Positions 59,529-64,000 of a DNA stretch of 64,000 bases are shown in pieces; the stretch's first letter is position 1, and each line of letters begins with the position of its first letter. A program made the translations under genes and the position numbers. Source of the stretch: Streptomyces monomycini (GTDB taxonomy: Bacteria; Actinomycetota; Actinomycetes; Streptomycetales; Streptomycetaceae); the NCBI RefSeq assembly GCF_022271435.1, contig NZ_JAFIQY010000026.1:1-64000 (forward strand), given 5' to 3'. The notes beneath the pieces were generated by a model, which saw nothing but the letters and a program-made list of their open reading frames with translations, did not search any database and was not told the DNA's origin.

Positions 59529-60491
59529 TCAGGCCGTGACGTCCCGCGCCGTGAAGCGCGCCCACGCGGCGGAGCCGAAGACCGCCGCGTACAGCGCCTG
59601 GAGGCCGAAGTTCTTCTGGAGCTGGTCCCAGTAGACGGGCTCGCGCAGCACGTCGGCGAAGGACAGCCAGTGGTGCGAGAAGAGGTACGGCTGGATCGCG
59701 TGCAGCTGCGGGATGTTGTCCAGGATCTGCACCACGATCAGCAGGCCGACGGTGGTGGCCATCGCCGCGATGCCGCTGTTGGTGAGCGTCGAGACGAACA
59801 GGCCGATCGCCGCCACGCCCACCAGGGACAGCGCCACGACGACCGCGATCGCCAGCGCCCGCAGCAGCCCCTCGCCGAACGGCACGCTCGTCCCGGACAG
59901 CAGCGTCACCTCGCCGACCGGGAACAGCAGCGCGCCGGTGACCAGCGCCGACACCGCCACCGCCAGCGTCGCCGCCAGGCAGAACGTCAGCGTCGTCGCG
60001 TACTTGACCAGCAGCAGCCGGGTCCGTCCGGCCGGGGCGACGAGCAGGTAGCGCAGCGTCCCGGCGTGCGCCTCGCCGGCGACGGAGTCCCCCGCGACCA
60101 CGCCGACCGCGAGCGGCAGGAAGACCGGGAGGGTGACGGCGAGCGCGGTGAAGACCAGGAAGAGACCGTTGTTGGTGATCTGCGAGACGAACGCCGCGCC
60201 GCCGGAGCCGCCCGACCCGCCGCCCTCACCGCTCGTCTCGATCTTGACGGCGACACCGATCAGGACCGGTACGGCGGCGAGGACGGCGAGCAGCGCGAGG
60301 GTGCGCCAGCGCCGGAAGGTCGTGCCGATCTCGTTGCGCAGCAGGCCGAGCGACCACAGCGGCCGCGGCGCACGGCGTACGGCCGCGCTCCCGGCCCCCG
60401 CGCCCCCGGCGTGCCCGGAGAAACCCGCGCCCCCGGAAGAGCCCGCGCCCTCTGAAGCCTCCGCGCCCCCCGCCATCTCAACCCGCGACAT
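59529..60491 (-). CDS. ABC-2 type transporter permease
   Basis: The protein (320 residues) has six membrane helices and the layout of ABC-2 permeases: NEIGTTFRRWRTLALLAVL at the cytoplasmic start, VAGDSVAGEAHAGTLRYLLVAP coupling helix near 140-160. The N-terminal 40 residues are Gly/Ala/Ser-rich. Its start overlaps the end of the ATPase gene by 14 nt, so the two are translated together. Substrate unknown. A role in export of a peptide, lipid or drug is typical of this family. Confidence 0.88.
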   Translation of the reverse strand: MSRVEMAGGAEASEGAGSSGGAGFSGHAGGAGAGSAAVRRAPRPLWSLGLLRNEIGTTFRRWRTLALLAVLAAVPVLIGVAVKIETSGEGGGSGGSGGAAFVSQITNNGLFLVFTALAVTLPVFLPLAVGVVAGDSVAGEAHAGTLRYLLVAPAGRTRLLLVKYATTLTFCLAATLAVAVSALVTGALLFPVGEVTLLSGTSVPFGEGLLRALAIAVVVALSLVGVAAIGLFVSTLTNSGIAAMATTVGLLIVVQILDNIPQLHAIQPYLFSHHWLSFADVLREPVYWDQLQKNFGLQALYAAVFGSAAWARFTARDVTA

Positions 60492-61443
60492 CGAAACCCT
60501 CCCCGGTCAGCTGCACGAAGACGTCCTCCAGGGACGCCCGCTCCACGCCGAAGGCCCGTACGCGCACCCCGGCCCGTACGAGAGCGGCGTTGGCCTCCGC
60601 CAGGTCGGGCGGCCCGTCGTTCGGCGCCGGGAGTTCCCCGGTCACCCGCTCCTCCGCCGTCACGAGGTCGGTCACCCCGTGTTCCTTGAGCACCCGCACC
60701 GCGTCGGCGGTGTCGGGCGTGCCGACCGCCAGCCGCCCCCGCGTGCCCGCGGACAGCGCGGCGACCGTGCCCTGGGTGACGAGCCGGCCGCGGGCCATCA
60801 CGGCGGCGTGCGTGCAGACCTGCTCGATCTCGTCGAGGAGGTGCGACGAGAGGAAGACGGTGGTGCCGTCGCCCGCCAGTTCCCTGACGAGCGAGCGGAT
60901 CTCGCGCATGCCCTGCGGGTCCAGGCCGTTGGTCGGCTCGTCCAGCACGAGGAGTTCCCGGGGCTGCAGAAGCGCCGCGGCCAGCCCCAGCCGCTGCTTC
61001 ATGCCGAGCGAGTAGGCGCGTGCCTTCTTGCGGGCGGCGGCGGCCAGCCCGACCCGTTCCAGCGCGTGGTCCACGCGGTGGGCGCGGGTGCGGGGGTCCG
61101 TGGCCGGGTCGGCCGCGTCGTACCGGACCAGGTTGTCCCGCCCGCTGAGGAAGCCGTACAGGGCCGGTCCCTCGATGAGGGCGCCGACCCTGGGGAGCAC
61201 CCGGCGGGCGGCCCGCGGCATCGGCTCGCCGAGCAGCCGGGCGCTGCCCGCCGACGGCTCGATCAGGCCGAGCAGCATGCGGATGGTGGTGGTCTTGCCC
61301 GAGCCGTTGGGCCCGAGGAAGCCGAAGACGCTGCCGCGCGGTACCGCGAGGTCGAGCCGGTCGACGGCGAGTTGTCCGCCGCGGTAGGTCTTCGTCAGCC
61401 CCCGGGTCTCGATCACCCGGTCACCGGCGGACGGCTGCGTCAT
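60478..61443 (-). CDS. ABC transporter ATP-binding protein
   Basis: The protein (321 residues) has all ABC motifs: Walker A GPNGSGKT at 44-51, the signature YSLGMKQRLGLA near 146, Walker B LLVLDEPTNGLD near 166 and the SSHLLDEIEQ switch His. The C-terminal 90 residues are the domain found in CcmA/drug-export ATPases. It pairs with the permease just downstream, as a homodimer on a permease dimer. The gene upstream in the same direction encodes a LolA-fold envelope protein, 109 nt away. Confidence 0.92.
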   Translation of the reverse strand: MTQPSAGDRVIETRGLTKTYRGGQLAVDRLDLAVPRGSVFGFLGPNGSGKTTTIRMLLGLIEPSAGSARLLGEPMPRAARRVLPRVGALIEGPALYGFLSGRDNLVRYDAADPATDPRTRAHRVDHALERVGLAAAARKKARAYSLGMKQRLGLAAALLQPRELLVLDEPTNGLDPQGMREIRSLVRELAGDGTTVFLSSHLLDEIEQVCTHAAVMARGRLVTQGTVAALSAGTRGRLAVGTPDTADAVRVLKEHGVTDLVTAEERVTGELPAPNDGPPDLAEANAALVRAGVRVRAFGVERASLEDVFVQLTGEGFDVAG

Positions 61444-61552
61444 CGGTCCCCCATGTGGTCACACCTGTGGTCGCCCGCTGTGGGCGCGGCCGGTCGCGCC
61501 GCGGTCCCGGGCGCGGGGCAAGACCGTGCGGCCCCGCCCCGCGCCCCGACCG

Positions 61553-62875
61553 TCACTTGGCGGACTCGGCCGCCTTGATCAGGGACTCCTTGTCCACGGC
61601 ACCGGCGTAGACCGAGCCGTCGTCCGTCACCAGGGCGTTGACCAGGCGGGTGCTGAAGAGCCGGCCGGAGCCGAACTTTCCGTCCACCTTCTCGCCCAGG
61701 CTGTCCAGCAGCTTGGCCGCGTCACCGGACGCACCCTTGCCGTTGGCCGAGGAGAGACCGGAGCCGGCGCCCTTGACGTGGGCGATCGAGGTCCAGCCGG
61801 AGCCGATGACGTCGACGCCGCCCTTGCCCTTCGCGGCGTTCTTGCCGCTCAGGCCGTACTGCCCCAGGATGCCCTGGAGGTCCTCGGCCGTCCGCTCGCC
61901 CTTGGCACGCTGCTCCGCGCGGGCCTTGTCGCCGTCCACGACCTCGGCGCCCTTCGGCGGCTTGAAGTCGAAGGTGCCGGCCGCGGGCTTGGCGAAGTCG
62001 ACGGAGGTGAAGCCCACGTCGATCGCGGCGGCGCCGCCGCCCTTGGGCGTGAGCGTGAACTTCAGCGGTACGCCGGTCTCGGCGTCCACCGAGATCCGGA
62101 TCGAGTCGACCGTGGAGCCGGCCTGCTTCGGCTTGACCGAGAGCTGGTACGCGTCCCGTCCGGCCACCTTGGCCGTGCCGTCGACGGTCACCGAGGTGCT
62201 GTCGCCGACCGCGTCGAGCGCCTTCTTGGCCAGCTCCTGCGGGGTGGCGTTCTTCAGGTCGCCGGCCTTGCCGGAGCCGTCCGTACCGTGCTTCCCGTGC
62301 TTGCCGTCCTTGCCCGCTCCGGCCGGGATGGTGCTGTGGTACGCGGTGTTGCTCTTGCTGTCGTAGCCCCAGACGTCACGGCCGTTGTGCACGAGGTTGT
62401 ACTCGGCGGCCTTGCCGACGACCGAGACCCGCTGCTTGTCCGGCCCGTCGGCGGCGACGCGCAGCGTGTGCGAGCCGGACGCCAGGTCCATCAGCTGGTT
62501 CTGCGGGCTCGCGGAGGCGCCCTTGCCGTCCTTGTCGCCCGTACCGCTGCCGCCCTGGCCCGAGGAGCCGCCGCCGAACGCACCGGCGCCGGCGCCCGAC
62601 AGGGACGGCAGTCCCAGGTCGGTGTTCGTACGGACCGTGCCGGACAGCTGCTGCACGTCCGACGCGGCGACCTTGGCTATCAAGTCCTGCGCGGAGATCT
62701 TTGGCAGGTCCGGTGAGCCGGAGCCGGCGAACGCCGGGACCAGCCCGATCGAGGCCGCGGTGAGGCCCACGACGGCGGCCGGGACGGCGTACCGCATCAT
62801 TCTGCGGCGCTTCGCGGAGCGCCCCCCGTCCCCGTCCCATTCGTCGGTGACCTGTGCCGGTTGGTTCCGTGGCAT
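61553..62875 (-). CDS. LolA-fold envelope protein
   Basis: The protein (440 residues) has a cytoplasmic start of about 25 residues, one membrane or signal segment (MRYAVPAAVVGLTAASIGLV), a Gly/Ser/Asp-rich inserted loop, and a LolA-like open beta-barrel of the outer-membrane lipoprotein carrier superfamily (DUF2092-like). The strands AYQLSVKPKQAGSTV and TFDFKPPKGAEVVDG are visible. In Gram-positives such proteins bind lipid or hydrophobic signals, or regulate sigma factors. The ATG at 62875 follows GGAGGT. No cysteine lipobox is seen, so it is membrane-anchored or secreted rather than lipidated. It lies upstream of the ABC pair. Confidence 0.78.
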   Translation of the reverse strand: MPRNQPAQVTDEWDGDGGRSAKRRRMMRYAVPAAVVGLTAASIGLVPAFAGSGSPDLPKISAQDLIAKVAASDVQQLSGTVRTNTDLGLPSLSGAGAGAFGGGSSGQGGSGTGDKDGKGASASPQNQLMDLASGSHTLRVAADGPDKQRVSVVGKAAEYNLVHNGRDVWGYDSKSNTAYHSTIPAGAGKDGKHGKHGTDGSGKAGDLKNATPQELAKKALDAVGDSTSVTVDGTAKVAGRDAYQLSVKPKQAGSTVDSIRISVDAETGVPLKFTLTPKGGGAAAIDVGFTSVDFAKPAAGTFDFKPPKGAEVVDGDKARAEQRAKGERTAEDLQGILGQYGLSGKNAAKGKGGVDVIGSGWTSIAHVKGAGSGLSSANGKGASGDAAKLLDSLGEKVDGKFGSGRLFSTRLVNALVTDDGSVYAGAVDKESLIKAAESAK

Positions 62876-63108
62876 GTGCCTTACCTCCGTCGTAAGCGGC
62901 GGCCTGCTGCGCGACGCACTCGTCCCACTCCCGGGCTCATTGTGACCCGTTCCGCCGCGGCGTGGTGTTCTCCATCCCACCAAACCGGCCAGCCGGACGC
63001 GTCAGCCCCGGGGGCCAACTCGCGTACTCCCGTGGGTGGAGCTGCCACGGCCGCGCGGGGGAACCGGTATGACCAAAGACAGAGACGGACCCTAGGGGTT
63101 ACCGAAGG

Positions 63109-64000
63109 TCACCCCGCCCGGTGCACCACCGAGTCGCACAGCCCTTCCAGCGCGGCCTTCGCCATGCACTCCGGCAGCGGCGCCAGGGTGGCCCGCGCCT
63201 CCTCGGCGTAGCGCACCGTGTCGCGGCGGGCCTGCTCCAGCGCCGGGTGGGCGCGCAGCCCGGCCAGCGCCTCGGCGTGCCGGGCGTCGTCGGTCAGGTC
63301 GCCGGCCAGCAGGTCGCGCAGCTCGCGGTCCTTGTCGGTGCCGTGTGCGCCGTCGGCCAGGGCGCGCAGGTGCAGGACGGGCAGGGTCGGGATGCCCTCG
63401 CGCAGGTCCGTGCCGGGCGTCTTGCCGGACTCGCGGGAGTCGCTGGCGATGTCCAGGACGTCGTCGGCGAGCTGGAAGGCGGTGCCGAGACGTTCGCCGT
63501 ACTGGGTCAGGATGTTGACGGTCGTCTCGTCGGCGCCGGACATCATCGCGCCGAAGCGGCCCGCGACGGCGATCAGCGAGCCGGTCTTGCCCGCGATCAC
63601 GTCCAGGTAGTGGTCGATCGGATCGCGGCCGTCCCGCGGACCCGCCGTCTCCAGGATCTGGCCGGTCACCAGGCGTTCGAACGCCTCGGCCTGGATACGG
63701 ACGGCCTCCGGACCGAGGTCGGCCAGTATGTGCGAGGCGCGCGCGAAGAGGAAGTCGCCGGTCAGCACGGCCACCGAGTTGCCCCAGCGGGCGTTGGCGC
63801 TGGCCACCCCGCGGCGCACGTCCGCCTCGTCCATGACGTCGTCGTGGTACAGCGTCGCCAGGTGCGTCAGCTCCACGACGACGGCCGAGGGGACGACGCC
63901 CGGTGTGTGCGGGTCGCCGAACTGCGCGGCGAGCATCACCAGCAGCGGCCGGAACCGCTTGCCACCTGCGCGGACGAGGTGCTGCGCGGCCTCGGTGATG
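63109..64000 (-). CDS. trans-polyprenyl diphosphate synthase, 5' end off the window
   Basis: The visible part (297 residues) is a trans-isoprenyl diphosphate synthase. GGKRFRPLL marks the substrate site, the first Asp-rich motif is DDVMDEADVRRG and the second DDVLD. The usual lysine and QILE segments lie between. Such enzymes make the C35-C45 chains of menaquinone in streptomycetes; chain length cannot be told from what I see. The gene continues past the window end, so about 30-40 N-terminal residues are missing. It is separated by 233 nt from the LolA-fold gene. Confidence 0.9.
   Translation of the reverse strand, partial: ITEAAQHLVRAGGKRFRPLLVMLAAQFGDPHTPGVVPSAVVVELTHLATLYHDDVMDEADVRRGVASANARWGNSVAVLTGDFLFARASHILADLGPEAVRIQAEAFERLVTGQILETAGPRDGRDPIDHYLDVIAGKTGSLIAVAGRFGAMMSGADETTVNILTQYGERLGTAFQLADDVLDIASDSRESGKTPGTDLREGIPTLPVLHLRALADGAHGTDKDRELRDLLAGDLTDDARHAEALAGLRAHPALEQARRDTVRYAEEARATLAPLPECMAKAALEGLCDSVVHRAG

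Overview
The window is a high-GC (about 70 %) stretch of an actinomycete chromosome, almost certainly a Streptomyces or close relative. The evidence is the GC3-rich codon use, frequent GTG/TTG starts, the str/rpo/rpl gene order, EF-Tu, RpoB and RpoC sequences of Streptomyces type, and the neighbouring nuo(partial)-korAB-polyprenyl synthase block. No integrase, transposase, CRISPR array or prophage was seen. The first 66 bases are almost pure G/C homopolymer and look like an assembly or sequencing artefact.

Layout. (1) 70-2839: a 5'-truncated nucleotidyltransferase-fold gene and a TauD/clavaminate-synthase-like Fe(II)/2-oxoglutarate oxygenase, translationally overlapped on the + strand, converge on a panD (aspartate 1-decarboxylase) gene; this is an accessory-looking trio beside tuf. 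(2) 3024-21827, all on the - strand (transcribed right to left): secE-nusG, rplK-rplA, a LppX/LprG-like lipoprotein, rplJ-rplL, rpoB-rpoC, a DUF1707 protein, and the str operon rpsL-rpsG-fusA-tuf. Terminator hairpins and HrdB-type promoters divide it into units. (3) 21937-29663: tRNA-Trp, an aspC-like aminotransferase, an adenosine-deaminase-family enzyme, murB, a HadA/HadB-type hot-dog dehydratase pair, rpmG (zinc form), tRNA-Met, tRNA-Thr, an amidohydrolase with a degraded active site, an NAD(P)-binding protein and tRNA-Tyr. (4) 29857-34049: yajQ, a secreted membrane-anchored protein, an antibiotic-biosynthesis-monooxygenase-like protein, yccF and an HtpX protease. (5) 34458-44990: a ten-gene, end-to-end overlapping complex I operon nuoABCHIJKLMN that has no nuoD, nuoE, nuoF or nuoG, and whose B, C, I, J, K and N proteins carry low-complexity C-terminal tails or inserts. 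(6) 45200-53258: an EspI-like ATPase and an EccD-like channel protein (two type VII secretion parts without the rest of the system), an RDD membrane protein, two tandem paralogous histidine kinases that share an almost identical 18-bp upstream motif, and one NarL/LuxR response regulator. (7) 53533-64000: korA-korB (2-oxoacid:ferredoxin oxidoreductase), rarD, a secreted M28 aminopeptidase with a P-domain, an ABC-2 exporter pair, a LolA-fold envelope protein, and the C-terminal part of a trans-polyprenyl diphosphate synthase (truncated by the window edge).

How they work together. The left half is core transcription and translation machinery. The right half centres on electron transfer and the envelope. 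KorAB produces reduced ferredoxin. The partial complex I keeps its NuoB and NuoI iron-sulfur subunits and the membrane arm but no NADH module, so a ferredoxin-fed or shared-subunit complex is a testable idea. The polyprenyl synthase would supply the menaquinone side chain. The EspI/EccD pair and the twin-kinase system between them are the least explained parts of the window.
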